In this document: piece by piece, positions 8,448 to 17,303 of the stretch
Numbering within the stretch: position 1 is the first letter of the stretch
Layout: the number at the start of each line of letters is the position of its first letter
NCBI RefSeq assembly: GCF_002847825.1
Contig: NZ_PKIZ01000012.1
Span: forward strand, 63,133-99,417
Length of the DNA: 36,285 bases
Reading direction: 5' to 3'
Source: Kytococcus schroeteri
Lineage (GTDB): Bacteria > Actinomycetota > Actinomycetes > Actinomycetales > Dermatophilaceae
The notes under the pieces: model-generated
Databases searched by the model: none
Told to the model about the DNA's origin: nothing
What the model saw: the letters and a program-made list of their open reading frames with translations, nothing else
Made by a program: the position numbers and the translations under genes

Positions 8448-9031
8448 GCGAGCCGATGACCCCCTCCCTGGCCCTCCTCGGCGTCGGTGCCGTGCTCGTG
8501 GGCTGCGGTGTGTACCTGATGCTGGCGCGCTCGATCGTGCGCATGCTCATCGGCTTCGTGCTGGTGGGCAACGGCGTCAACCTGCTCTTCCTGGGTGCCG
8601 CGTCCCCGCCCGGGGAGCCGCCGATCATCGGGCAGGTGCCCGGCGAGGACATGGCCGACCCGCTGCCGCAGGCGATGATGCTCACCGCGATCGTCATCTC
8701 GCTGGGGCTCGTGGCCTTCCTGCTGGCCCTGGCGCACCGCTCGTGGCAGCTGGCCGGCACCGACCGCGTCACCCACGACCCGGAGGACCTGCGCATCGTG
8801 CTGCGGGCCGACCGCAGCGACATGTCCGGCTCGGACTTCGCCGGCGACGACGACCTCACGCCCGACGACGTGGACGACGTGGACGTGGACGCCGAGGGCG
8901 ACCACTACATGGAGCTGGCCGTGCGCCGCTTCAAGGAGCGCCGCCGGGAGATCCGCCGCCACCGCGCGCGGGCCTTCCAGCCGCTCGAGGACGACCAACC
9001 GCCCGTGGACTCGAGGGGAGGCCGCAGATGA
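8444..9031 (+). CDS. mnhC: Mrp Na+/H+ antiporter subunit C with acidic cytoplasmic tail
   Basis: Subunit C is a NuoK-like membrane protein of the Mrp complex. The start is GTG at 8444, overlapping the mnhA stop, with GGAGGTG 5 nt upstream. Three membrane helices occupy residues about 7-28, 31-53 and 73-98, including MLIGFVLVGNGVNLLFLG and the family motif DPLPQAMMLTAIVI with its conserved acidic residue. The family is normally about 110-125 residues, but this protein has 195. The extra 90 residues form a hydrophilic tail with an acidic stretch (residues about 132-154, rich in Asp) followed by a strongly basic helix (RRFKERRREIRRHRARAF). The tail is presumably cytoplasmic and its function is unknown. 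The stop overlaps mnhD by ATGA. Confidence 0.93.
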   Translation: MSEPMTPSLALLGVGAVLVGCGVYLMLARSIVRMLIGFVLVGNGVNLLFLGAASPPGEPPIIGQVPGEDMADPLPQAMMLTAIVISLGLVAFLLALAHRSWQLAGTDRVTHDPEDLRIVLRADRSDMSGSDFAGDDDLTPDDVDDVDVDAEGDHYMELAVRRFKERRREIRRHRARAFQPLEDDQPPVDSRGGRR

Positions 9032-10617
9032 GCGAGGTGAACCTCTCCTTCATCGCGCCGCTGCTGGTGATGCTGCCGCTGCTGGCCGCGGGCGTGACGC
9101 TCGCCGCCGGGCGGCACACGCTGGTGCAGCGCATCATCTCCACCGCCGTGGTGGCGGCCTGCCTGGCCGGCTCGGTGCTGCTGCTGTGGGCCGCGGACAC
9201 TCGCGGCCCGCAGGTGGTGGCCACCGGTGCCTGGGTGCCCTACGAGGGCATCGTGCTGGTGGTCGACCGGCTCTCGGCGCTCATGCTCATCGTGGGCTTC
9301 ACGATCATCCTGGGTGTGCTCTGGTACTCCAACGCCGAGGGGCGCGAGTCCTTCGACCAGGAGGCCAGCGGCAAGGCCCCGCTGCCGATCTTCCACCCCT
9401 CGCTGCTGGTGATGACCGCCGGCGTGGCCACCACCTTCGTCTCCGGCGACCTGTTCCACATGTACGTGGGCTTCGAGGTGCTGCTCGGTGCCAGCTTCGT
9501 GCTGCTCACGCTCGGCGGCACGGTCTCCCGCGTGCGCGCCGGCGTCACCTACGCCTTCGTCTCGCTGCTGAGCTCCACGGTGTTCCTCTTCGCCGTGGCC
9601 ATGGTCTACACCGCCACCGGCACGGTGAACCTGGCGCAGGTCTCCCAGCGCATGGCCGAGCTGCCCCAGGGCACGCAGGTGATGCTGCAGGCGCTGCTGC
9701 TGGTGGGCTTCGCCATCAAGGCCGCCGTGTTCCCCATGAGTTCCTGGCTGCCGGACTCCTACCCGACGGCGCCGGCGCCGGTCACGGCCGTCTTCGCCGG
9801 TCTGCTCACCAAGGTGGGCGTGTACGCGATGATCCGCACGCAGACCCTCGTCTTCCCAGGCGGCATCCTCCACGAGCTCATGCTCTGGGCGGCGCTGCTC
9901 ACGATGGTGGTGGGCATCCTCGGCGCCGTGGCGCAGACCGAGGTCAAGCGGATGATCTCGTTCACCCTCGTGAGCCACATCGGCTACATGCTCTTCGGGT
10001 TGGCCATCGGCACGCCGGCCGGCATCGCCGCGGCGATCTTCTACGTGATCCACCACATCCTCATCCAGGCCACGCTGTTCCTCGTGACGGGCATGGTGCA
10101 GCGCCGCACGGGCGTGAGCACGCTCGACCGTCTGGGCGGCCTCATCCGCACCGCGCCGTGGATCGCGCTGCTGTGGTTCGTCCCGGCCATGAATCTCGCG
10201 GGCATCCCGCCGTTCTCCGGGTTCATCGGCAAGGTCGGTCTCATGCGGGCCGCCGCCCAGATCGGCACCCCGATGCTGTGGCTGCTGGTGGCCGGCAGCG
10301 TGGTCACCTCGCTGCTCACGCTGTACGCCATCGCCAAGACCTGGGCCAAGTCCTTCTGGGGCGCCCCCAACCGCGCCGAGGGGATGGGGCAGCAGGCCGT
10401 GCCCATCGGCCCCGGGCTGTTCCTGCCCACCGGTGTGCTGGTGCTCGTCGGCATCGGCCTGACGGTCTTCGCCGGCCCGATCTACGGGGTGAGCGAGCGC
10501 GCCGCGGCCGACCTGGTGAACCGGAGCAGCTACGTGCAGGCCGTGGCCGACGCCGCGGACACCGCGGGCAGCCACTACCCGGCCCCGCTCGACCCGACCG
10601 AGCAAGGGGGTCACTGA
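9028..10617 (+). CDS. mnhD: Mrp Na+/H+ antiporter subunit D
   Basis: Subunit D is the second large NuoM/NuoN-like proton-pumping subunit of the Mrp complex, with 529 residues, close to the family norm. The start is ATG at 9028, overlapping the mnhC stop, with GGGGAGG 6 nt upstream. The protein is hydrophobic throughout, with about 14 predicted helices. Signatures visible are the conserved Glu in MYVGFEVLLGASFVLL, the Lys in LVGFAIKAAVFPMSSWLPDSYPTAPAPVTAVFAG, KRMISFTLVSHIGYMLFG, and AGIPPFSGFIGKVGL. Longer readings of the frame begin at 8743, but they lie inside mnhC and lack a ribosome binding site. The stop overlaps mnhE by one base (TGATG). Confidence 0.95.
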   Translation: MSEVNLSFIAPLLVMLPLLAAGVTLAAGRHTLVQRIISTAVVAACLAGSVLLLWAADTRGPQVVATGAWVPYEGIVLVVDRLSALMLIVGFTIILGVLWYSNAEGRESFDQEASGKAPLPIFHPSLLVMTAGVATTFVSGDLFHMYVGFEVLLGASFVLLTLGGTVSRVRAGVTYAFVSLLSSTVFLFAVAMVYTATGTVNLAQVSQRMAELPQGTQVMLQALLLVGFAIKAAVFPMSSWLPDSYPTAPAPVTAVFAGLLTKVGVYAMIRTQTLVFPGGILHELMLWAALLTMVVGILGAVAQTEVKRMISFTLVSHIGYMLFGLAIGTPAGIAAAIFYVIHHILIQATLFLVTGMVQRRTGVSTLDRLGGLIRTAPWIALLWFVPAMNLAGIPPFSGFIGKVGLMRAAAQIGTPMLWLLVAGSVVTSLLTLYAIAKTWAKSFWGAPNRAEGMGQQAVPIGPGLFLPTGVLVLVGIGLTVFAGPIYGVSERAAADLVNRSSYVQAVADAADTAGSHYPAPLDPTEQGGH

Positions 10618-11129
10618 TGGTGCGCCGACTCCAGCTCCTCCCGCTGCTGTGGCTCGTGGTCGTGTGGGTCGTGGCGTGGGGCTCGTACTCGCCGATGATC
10701 CTCTTCGGTGGCCTGGTGGCCGGGCTCTTCGTGACCCTCGCCTCGCCGCTGCCGCGGCTCAACCTCAACGCGACGGTGCGGCCGTGGGCGCTGCTGGTGC
10801 TCGTGGTGCTCTTCCTCAAGGACCTCGCCAAGGCGGTCTGGGACGTCTCGATGATGGCCCTGCTTCCCGGCCGGACGACGGACGCGGCCATCATCACGGT
10901 GCGCTTCGCCGCCGACGAGGAGCTCTTCCAGACCATCACCTCCGAGCTCATCACCCTCGTGCCGGGCACGATGGTGATCGACCTCGACGACGAGACCCGG
11001 GTGGCGCATGTGCACTGCCTGGGCGTGAAGGACGAGGCCGACGCCGAGGCCGTGCGCCAGGAGTGCCTGGAGCAGGAGCGCCGCGTGCTGGCCGCCTTCG
11101 ACGCCGACTACCGCCGGGAGGACCGATGA
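10617..11129 (+). CDS. mnhE: Mrp Na+/H+ antiporter subunit E
   Basis: This is a 170-residue subunit E, a small accessory subunit needed for assembly and activity of Mrp complexes in studied bacteria. The start is ATG at 10617, sharing one base with the mnhD stop, with AAGGGGG 6 nt upstream. The first 70 residues contain two or three short membrane helices (LLPLLWLVVVWVVAWGSY, then PWALLVLVVLFLKDLAKAVWDVS). The hydrophilic C-terminal part holds the family motif SELITLVPGTMVIDLDDETRVAHVHCLGVKDE, placed in the cytoplasm by topology. Length and motifs are normal. It overlaps mnhF by ATGA. Confidence 0.95.
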   Translation: MVRRLQLLPLLWLVVVWVVAWGSYSPMILFGGLVAGLFVTLASPLPRLNLNATVRPWALLVLVVLFLKDLAKAVWDVSMMALLPGRTTDAAIITVRFAADEELFQTITSELITLVPGTMVIDLDDETRVAHVHCLGVKDEADAEAVRQECLEQERRVLAAFDADYRREDR

Positions 11130-11452
11130 ACGAGATCGCGATCTGGCTCATGGCCGGGGCGGCTGCGGTGCTGGTGGCCGCCGCTGGCCTGGCCCTGGTG
11201 CGCATCGTGCGGGGACCCGCGGGGCTGGACCGCATGGTGGCTTCCGACGTGCTCGTGAGCGTGCTCTTCGGCTTCTTCTGCCTCATCGGTGCCTGGTGGC
11301 AGTTCCCGCAGGTCACCACGGTGATGGTCTCGCTGTCGCTCGTGGCCTTCTTGGGGGCGGTGGCCGCCGGCCGCTACGCCGCCCGCGACCGCGACCGCGG
11401 CTGGGCCCGCGACGAGCGGGTCGACATGTCCGCCGACGGGAGGCCCTCGTGA
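11126..11452 (+). CDS. mnhF: Mrp Na+/H+ antiporter subunit F
   Basis: Subunit F is a small three-helix protein of the Mrp complex; here it is 108 residues. The start is ATG at 11126, overlapping the mnhE stop, with GGGAGGA 3 nt upstream. Helices cover residues about 4-25, 37-58 and 62-82. The family signature RIVRGPAGLDRMVASDVL lies between helices 1 and 2 and carries the conserved Arg, Gly, Pro and Asp. The last 25 residues are a charged tail. It overlaps mnhG by GTGA. Confidence 0.94.
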   Translation: MNEIAIWLMAGAAAVLVAAAGLALVRIVRGPAGLDRMVASDVLVSVLFGFFCLIGAWWQFPQVTTVMVSLSLVAFLGAVAAGRYAARDRDRGWARDERVDMSADGRPS

Positions 11453-11844
11453 CCGACGTCCTGCAGATCGTCGCCGGCGTGCTCATGCTCGTGGGTTCGC
11501 TGCTCTCGCTCGTGGCCGCCATCGGGCTGGTGCGCTTCCCCGACGTGCTCACCCGCATGCACGCCGCCACCAAGCCGCAGACCCTGGGCCTGGTGCTGCT
11601 GGGCCTGGGCCTGTGCCTCGTGGTGCGCGAGTGGGCGGTGTGGGGTGCCGTGGCCCTGACCGTGCTCTTCCAGTTCCTCACCGCCCCGGTCTCGGCGCAC
11701 ATGGTGGGCCGAGGTGCCCTGCGCACCGGGCAGGTGCGCCTGCCGCTGTACGAGGACCCTGCCGCCGCCGACGGGCAGGCCGGCACGCCGTCCAGCGCGT
11801 CCGCCGCCGGGGCCGGTGCGCGCGCCACCCGGGCCGATGGCTGA
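11449..11844 (+). CDS. mnhG: Mrp Na+/H+ antiporter subunit G
   Basis: Subunit G, 131 residues, completes the Mrp complex. The start is GTG at 11449, overlapping the mnhF stop, with GGGAGG at 11437-11442. Three hydrophobic helices (about 5-28, 45-62 and 64-85) surround the family signature IGLVRFPDVLTRMHAATKPQT, whose FPD and RMHAATK residues are strongly conserved in the family. The tail from residue about 100 is hydrophilic and Ala/Gly rich. The 3' end overlaps the hrpA start by 8 nt (ATGGCTGA), so hrpA is probably translated by coupling to mnhG. Confidence 0.94.
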   Translation: MTDVLQIVAGVLMLVGSLLSLVAAIGLVRFPDVLTRMHAATKPQTLGLVLLGLGLCLVVREWAVWGAVALTVLFQFLTAPVSAHMVGRGALRTGQVRLPLYEDPAAADGQAGTPSSASAAGAGARATRADG

Positions 11845-14800
11845 GGGGCCCGAGCAGCCCGGTGGCCCCCGTCGCGGTGCGCCGGGACGGGGCCGTGGTG
11901 ACGCCGGTGGTGCCGGCGCAGGTCGTGGTCGGGGTCGTGGTCGGGGCCGCGGCCGTGGTGGTCGTGGGGGAGGACGCGGACCCCGCGGTGGGGCCCGCGC
12001 TCCGCGGGGTCCGCGCCCGCTGACCCCCGAGCAGGTCGAGGCCCGCCGCGCCTCGGTGCCGGAGCTCACCTGGCCCGACCTGCCCGTCGTCGACCGCAAG
12101 GACGACCTGGCGGCCGCCATCCGCGACCACCAGGTGGTCGTGGTGGCCGGCGAGACCGGATCGGGCAAGACCACTCAGCTGCCCAAGATCTGTCTGGAGC
12201 TCGGGCGCGGCGTCACCGGCATGATCGGCCACACCCAGCCCCGCCGCATCGCGGCCCGCTCCGTGGCCGACCGCATCGCCCACGAGCTGGGCGTCGAGCT
12301 CGAGGACCCCACCGGCCCGGTCGGCTACCAGGTGCGCTTCACCGACATGACCAGCCCGCAGACGCTGGTCAAGGTGATGACCGACGGCATCCTGCTCAAC
12401 CAGATGCAGTTCGACCGGCAGCTGCGCGCCTACGACACGCTCATCATCGACGAGGCGCACGAGCGCAGCCTCACCATCGACTTCATCCTCGGCTACCTGC
12501 ACCAGCTGCTGCCCCAGCGGCCGGACCTCAAGGTGATCATCACCTCGGCCACCATCGACCCGCAGCGCTTCGCCGACCACTTCGCCGACGCCGTGGGCGG
12601 CCCGGTGCCGGTGGTGGAGGTCTCCGGGCGCACCTACCCGGTGGAGGTGCGCTACCGCCCGCTGAGCACCCTGGACGCCTCCAACCCGCACGCCCTGGAG
12701 GACCCCGAGGGCTACGACGAGAGCACCTACTCCGAGGAGGAGATCGACCAGGTCACCGGCATCGCCGAGGCGGTGCAGGAGCTCTGGACCGAGGACGTGC
12801 CCGCCGACGACCCACGCCCGCAGGACCGCGACATCCTCGTGTTCTGCTCCGGCGAGCGGGAGATCCGCGACGCCGTGGACGGCCTCGAGGGGCTCAAGCT
12901 GCCGGGCACAGAGATCGTGCCGCTCTACGGTCGCCTCTCGGCCGCCGAGCAGCAGCGCGTCTTCGCGCCCCACACGAAGCGCCGCGTGGTGCTGGCCACC
13001 AACGTGGCCGAGACCTCGCTCACCGTGCCCGGCATCCGGTACGTCGTGGACACCGGCACGGCGCGCATCAGCCGGTACTCCCAGCGGCTCAAGGTGCAGC
13101 GCCTGCCCATCGAGAAGATCTCCCAGGCCTCGGCCAACCAGCGTGCGGGCCGCTCCGGACGCGTGAGCGCGGGCATCTGCATCCGCCTGTACTCCCAGGA
13201 GGACTTCGAGGCGCGCCCGCAGTTCACCGACCCGGAGATCCAGCGCACCTCGCTGGCCAGCGTCATCCTGCAGATGGCGCACCTGGGGCTGGGCGACGTG
13301 CAGCGCTTCGCCTTCGTGGACCCGCCGGACTCCCGGCTGGTCACCGACGGCCTGCGCCTGCTCCACGAGCTGGGGGCCGTGACCCGGCAGACCGCCTCCT
13401 CCGGCGGTGTCGTGCGCCTCACCGAGGAGGGGCGCCAGCTGGCGTCCATCCCGGCCGACCCGCGCCTGGCCCGGATGCTGCTCGAGGCCCACCGCCGTGG
13501 GGCGCTGGCCGAGGTGCTCGTCATCGTGGCCGGGCTGAGTATCCAGGACCCGCGGGAGCGTCCGGCCGAGAAGCGCGAGCGCGCCGACCAGCTGCACGCC
13601 CGGTTCAAGGACGAGAACTCCGACTTCGTGGCCCTGCTCAACCTGTGGGCCTACGTGCGCGAGCGCAAGGGCACGCTGTCGGGCTCGGCCTTCCGCCGCC
13701 TGTGCCACGCGGAGTTCCTGCACTACCTGCGGCTGCGCGAGTGGGTGGACGTGCACCACCAGCTGCGCAGCGTGGTGAAGGGCCTGGGCTGGGCGGACTC
13801 GTCGGTGGGCGTGGAGTCCGACCGCGCCCGGCAGCGCGACGAGGGCTTCGCGCCGGTGGACCCGGCCAAGGCCGAGGTGGTGCACCGCAGCCTGCTGCCC
13901 GGCCTGCTCAGCCAGGTGGGCCTGCGCGACCGGGAGGCCCGGGACTACCTGGGCGCCCGGGGGGCGCACTTCTCCATCCAGCCCGGCTCGGGGCTCTTCC
14001 GCACCCGTCCGGACTGGATCGTCTCGGCCGAGCTGGTGGAGACCACCAGGCTGTGGGCGCGCACCAATGCCACGGTGGACCCGGCGTGGGTGGAGGAGGC
14101 CGCCGCGCACCTGGTGAAGCGGCAGTACTCCGAGCCGCGGTGGTCCTCCAAGCGGGGCTCGGCCGTGGCCGACGAGCGGGTGACCCTGCTGGGCATCCCG
14201 CTGGTGGCCGGGCGGCAAGTGGGCCTGGCGAGGGTCGACCCGGCGCTGGCGCGCGAGCTCTTCATCCGCCACGCCCTGGTGGAGGGGGACTGGCACACCG
14301 GCCACGCCTTCTGGGGCCACAACAAGAAGGTCCTCGCCGAGATCGAGCAGCTCGAGGCGCGCTCCCGCCGCCGCGACCTGCTCGACGACGAGGCGCTCTT
14401 CGGCTTCTACGACGAGCGGCTGCCCGCCGAGGTCGTCTCCGGGGCGCACTTCGACAGCTGGTGGAAGACCGCCCGCCGCGAGGACCCGGCCCTGCTCGAC
14501 CTGTCGGTGGAGGAGGTGACCGGTGAGGACCCCACCGCCGTGGACCTGGCCGACTTCCCGGCCACCTGGCAGCAGGGCGACCTGGAGCTGCCCCTGACCT
14601 ACCAGTTCGAGCCCGGCACCGAGGCAGACGGTGTGACCGTCCACCTGACGTTGAGCCAGCTCAACCGGGTGCGCGACGAGGGCTTCGACTGGCAGGTCCC
14701 GGGCCTGCGCGAGGAGCTGGCGGTGGCGCTCCTGCGCTCCCTGCCCAAGGCAGTGCGCCGCTCGTTCGTGCCCGCCCCGGACCACGCCGCGGCCGCCCTG

Positions 14801-16090
14801 GGTGACCTTCGAGCAGAGCTCGAGGGTGACGAGCGGGCCGCGGCCACGCAGCCGGTGCGGGGGAGTGGCAGCTTCCCGGCCGCCCTGGCGCGGGCGCTCA
14901 CCCGGCGCACCGGTACGCCGCTGGACCCGGCTGACTTCGACGCCTCCACCGTGCCGGCGCACCTGCGCATGACCTTCCGCGTGGTCGAGGACACCGCGCC
15001 GGGCAAGACCGGTACGGGCGGCGGACCCGGGAAGCCGGGGCCGAAGGGGTCCGGCCCCCAGCGCGGGGGCAAGGGCGGCCCGCGCCGCCGCGGCAGGGGG
15101 CCGAAGGTCCTCGGCGAGGGCACCGACCTCACCGCCCTGCAGGCCCAGCTGGCCGGGTCGCTGCAGCAGGCCGTCTCCGGCGCCGCCGCCGGGCTCACCG
15201 CATCGGGCCTGACGAGCTGGAGCATCGGCGAGCTGCCCGACCACTTCGACGACGGCGCCGTGCAGGGCTGGCCGGCCCTCGTGGACGAGGGCACCACCGC
15301 CGGGGTGCAGGTCTTCGCCGACCCGCGGCAGGCCGCGCACGAGCACGCACTGGGCCTGCGCCGCCTCGTGCTGGCCGGGTTCACCCCGCCGTGGAACCGC
15401 ATCCTGCGCAGCGTCGACAACCAGACCAAGCTGGCTCTGGGCGCCGCCCCGCACGGGTCCACCCAGGCGGTGCTCGACGACGCACTGGCCGCCGCCGTGG
15501 ACTCGGTCATCGCCGAGCGCCTGGCCACCGCCGGCACGGTGCGCGACGAGGCCGCCTTCGCCGAGCTGCTGGCCACCGCAAAGCAGCAGGCCGCCCCCCG
15601 CATCCTGGAGATGGTGGCGGCGGCCGGGCCCGTCATCGCCGCCGTCCCCGCGGTGCAGCGCGCCGTGGAGGGCATGACTGCGCCCCGGCTGGCCCCGCTG
15701 GCCGCGGACCTCACCGCTCAGCTCAAGGGTCTGGTGCACCCGGGCTTCCTCACCGAGGCCGGGTACGCCCAGGTGCGTCACCTGCCCCGCTACCTGCGGG
15801 CGATGGAGGTGCGCGCCACCAAGGCGCCCACCGACCTCGCCCGCGACGCCGACCGACAGGCCGTGGTGGACACCGTGGAGCGCGAGCGGCGCGACCTGTT
15901 GGCCGGGCTGGACGCCATCGAGCGCCTGCGACCCGACGTGCGGGCCCTGCGGTGGATGACCGAGGAACTGCGCGTCAGCCTGTTCGCCCAGCAGCTGGGC
16001 ACCGCGCACGCGGTGAGCGAGAAGCGCATCTACGCGGCCATGGACGCCGTGGAGGTGGCGCTGGAACAGAGCCGCGGCCAGCGGCGTTGA
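11837..16090 (+). CDS. hrpA: ATP-dependent RNA helicase HrpA (DEAH box) with Arg-Gly N-terminal extension
   Basis: HrpA-type helicases unwind RNA with ATP and, in E. coli, rescue stalled ribosomes; that role is inferred here from family. The protein has 1417 residues from ATG at 11837, the only good start before the conserved core. No Shine-Dalgarno is seen, and the start overlaps mnhG by 8 nt. Residues about 10-55 are almost only Arg and Gly with some Ala/Pro, an RGG-like RNA-binding extension. The helicase core follows: GETGSGKTTQ (about 102-111), DEAH (about 205), SAT, and QRAGRSGR (about 435). The helicase-associated and OB-fold regions come next, then the long C-terminal DUF3418 region typical of HrpA, interrupted at about 1055-1093 by a Gly/Pro/Lys/Arg linker. 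It ends with the conserved SEKRIYAAMDAVEVAL. Confidence 0.95.
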   Translation: MAEGPEQPGGPRRGAPGRGRGDAGGAGAGRGRGRGRGRGRGGRGGGRGPRGGARAPRGPRPLTPEQVEARRASVPELTWPDLPVVDRKDDLAAAIRDHQVVVVAGETGSGKTTQLPKICLELGRGVTGMIGHTQPRRIAARSVADRIAHELGVELEDPTGPVGYQVRFTDMTSPQTLVKVMTDGILLNQMQFDRQLRAYDTLIIDEAHERSLTIDFILGYLHQLLPQRPDLKVIITSATIDPQRFADHFADAVGGPVPVVEVSGRTYPVEVRYRPLSTLDASNPHALEDPEGYDESTYSEEEIDQVTGIAEAVQELWTEDVPADDPRPQDRDILVFCSGEREIRDAVDGLEGLKLPGTEIVPLYGRLSAAEQQRVFAPHTKRRVVLATNVAETSLTVPGIRYVVDTGTARISRYSQRLKVQRLPIEKISQASANQRAGRSGRVSAGICIRLYSQEDFEARPQFTDPEIQRTSLASVILQMAHLGLGDVQRFAFVDPPDSRLVTDGLRLLHELGAVTRQTASSGGVVRLTEEGRQLASIPADPRLARMLLEAHRRGALAEVLVIVAGLSIQDPRERPAEKRERADQLHARFKDENSDFVALLNLWAYVRERKGTLSGSAFRRLCHAEFLHYLRLREWVDVHHQLRSVVKGLGWADSSVGVESDRARQRDEGFAPVDPAKAEVVHRSLLPGLLSQVGLRDREARDYLGARGAHFSIQPGSGLFRTRPDWIVSAELVETTRLWARTNATVDPAWVEEAAAHLVKRQYSEPRWSSKRGSAVADERVTLLGIPLVAGRQVGLARVDPALARELFIRHALVEGDWHTGHAFWGHNKKVLAEIEQLEARSRRRDLLDDEALFGFYDERLPAEVVSGAHFDSWWKTARREDPALLDLSVEEVTGEDPTAVDLADFPATWQQGDLELPLTYQFEPGTEADGVTVHLTLSQLNRVRDEGFDWQVPGLREELAVALLRSLPKAVRRSFVPAPDHAAAALGDLRAELEGDERAAATQPVRGSGSFPAALARALTRRTGTPLDPADFDASTVPAHLRMTFRVVEDTAPGKTGTGGGPGKPGPKGSGPQRGGKGGPRRRGRGPKVLGEGTDLTALQAQLAGSLQQAVSGAAAGLTASGLTSWSIGELPDHFDDGAVQGWPALVDEGTTAGVQVFADPRQAAHEHALGLRRLVLAGFTPPWNRILRSVDNQTKLALGAAPHGSTQAVLDDALAAAVDSVIAERLATAGTVRDEAAFAELLATAKQQAAPRILEMVAAAGPVIAAVPAVQRAVEGMTAPRLAPLAADLTAQLKGLVHPGFLTEAGYAQVRHLPRYLRAMEVRATKAPTDLARDADRQAVVDTVERERRDLLAGLDAIERLRPDVRALRWMTEELRVSLFAQQLGTAHAVSEKRIYAAMDAVEVALEQSRGQRR

Positions 16091-16098
16091 CCCCACAC

Positions 16099-16145
16099 GG
16101 CCCCGGTGACCCCCCCGGGGCCCGCGAGCCCCGCCGCGACGGCGG
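16099..16145 (+). terminator. Two adjacent GC-rich hairpins after hrpA
   Basis: An 8-bp perfect stem (GGCCCCGG at 16099-16106 pairing with CCGGGGCC at 16115-16122, 8-nt loop) is followed by a 6-bp stem with a 3-nt loop (16131-16145). There is no T tract. Such U-less hairpins are common after genes in high-GC actinobacteria, so this is a possible terminator of the Mrp-hrpA operon. Confidence 0.4.
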
Positions 16146-16176
16146 CCGCAGGACCACGGACCCAGGGAGGCCCCGC

Positions 16177-17250
16177 GTGCAGGACCCCACCGCACTGTTC
16201 CGGATCGAGGACCCCACCGACATCGACCCGCGCTCGGTGCGCACCGACGTGATGTGGCTGGCCACCGGGGGACTGGTGGACGCCGGGGACGTGGAGAAGA
16301 ACGCCGTGGCCCACGTGCTGGCCACCATGGAGTCGCGCGTGGTGGCCACCTTCGACGTGGACGCCCTGCTGGACTACCGGGCGCGCCGCCCGCTGCTGAC
16401 CTTCCAGCGCGACCGGTACATCTCGGTGGCGGCGCCCACGCTCGTGGTGCACCGGGTGACCGACCCGGCCGGCCGGCACTTCCTGCTGGTCAACGGCCCC
16501 GAGCCGGACTACCAGTGGGAGCGCTTCATCGCCGCGCTGCAGGTGCTGGCCCGCGAGTTCGGCGTGCGCACCCTGGTCTCGGCCCACGGCGCGCCGATGC
16601 AGGTGCCCCACACCCGCCCCACGGGCCTGACCGCCTACGCCTCGGACGAGCGCCTCATCGCCGACCACGCGTCGGTCTTCGGCACCATGCAGGTGCCCGG
16701 CAGCGTGGACGGCCTGGCCCACCTGCGCTTCGGTGAGGAGGGCTTCGACACCATCGGTTTCGCGGTGCACGTGCCGGGCTACCTGGCCGACCGGGAGATG
16801 CTCGACGGCACCGTGGCGGCGCTGCACGCGCTCTCGGAGTCCACCGGCATCCAGGTACCGATGGACGGCCTGGAGGAGCGCGCGGCGGTGAACCGACGTG
16901 AACTCGACGAGCTGGTGGAGCAGAACCCCGAGGCGCTCGAGGTGGTGCGCACCATGGAGCAGCAGTTCGACGAGTTCATGGGCTCCCAGCAGCGTCGCAG
17001 CCTCACCGCGCACGACGTGGCCAAGCTGCCCAGCCCGGACGAGATCGCCTCGGACCTCGAGGAGTGGCTGGCCTCCGGCGCCACGATGAAGGACGCCCCC
17101 AACGAGCCCGGCGACGACGAGCCCACCGACAAGGGGGCATCCGACCGCGGCCCCCGCGCCGACGACGCCCGCGGCGAGGGCGACCCGGAGGAGCCCGACG
17201 GCGACGAGGGTCACCCCCCGAGCGCCGGCGGTTCCACCTCGTGGCGCTGA
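16177..17250 (+). CDS. PAC2 family protein (proteasome assembly chaperone-like fold)
   Basis: This is a 357-residue cytoplasmic protein of the PAC2 superfamily, related to archaeal and eukaryotic proteasome assembly chaperone 2; its role in actinobacteria is not settled. The start GTG at 16177 has AGGGAGG at 16164-16170, and the protein then begins VQDPTALFRIEDPTDIDP. Family features are WLATGGLVDAGDVEKNAVAHVL, VATFDVDALLDYRARRP, FLLVNGPEPDYQWERF and YASDERLIADHASVFGTMQVPG. Residues about 20-245 form the PAC2 core. A helical C-terminal segment follows, then about 50 residues of acidic, Gly/Pro-rich, probably disordered tail. The frame is open far upstream inside hrpA but no start there has support. 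No proteasome gene is in the window to support a functional link. Confidence 0.88.
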   Translation: MQDPTALFRIEDPTDIDPRSVRTDVMWLATGGLVDAGDVEKNAVAHVLATMESRVVATFDVDALLDYRARRPLLTFQRDRYISVAAPTLVVHRVTDPAGRHFLLVNGPEPDYQWERFIAALQVLAREFGVRTLVSAHGAPMQVPHTRPTGLTAYASDERLIADHASVFGTMQVPGSVDGLAHLRFGEEGFDTIGFAVHVPGYLADREMLDGTVAALHALSESTGIQVPMDGLEERAAVNRRELDELVEQNPEALEVVRTMEQQFDEFMGSQQRRSLTAHDVAKLPSPDEIASDLEEWLASGATMKDAPNEPGDDEPTDKGASDRGPRADDARGEGDPEEPDGDEGHPPSAGGSTSWR

Positions 17251-17259
17251 CCCGTCGGC

Positions 17260-17265
17260 TAGATT
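17260..17265 (+). promoter_or_regulatory. Candidate -10 element of the EcsC-like gene
   Basis: TAGATT fits the TANNNT pattern and lies 38 nt before the start codon, in the 53-nt gap after the PAC2 gene. No good -35 is visible. Confidence 0.4.
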
Positions 17266-17303
17266 CGAGCACCGGACCGCCGTCCCCCACCTCAGGAGGA
17301 GCC

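Noticed and set aside
11678..16195. A 1505-codon open frame on the minus strand opposite hrpA
   Set aside because: It mirrors hrpA codon for codon. G/C at third positions keeps antisense frames open, the product is low-complexity, and hrpA itself has full family motifs.
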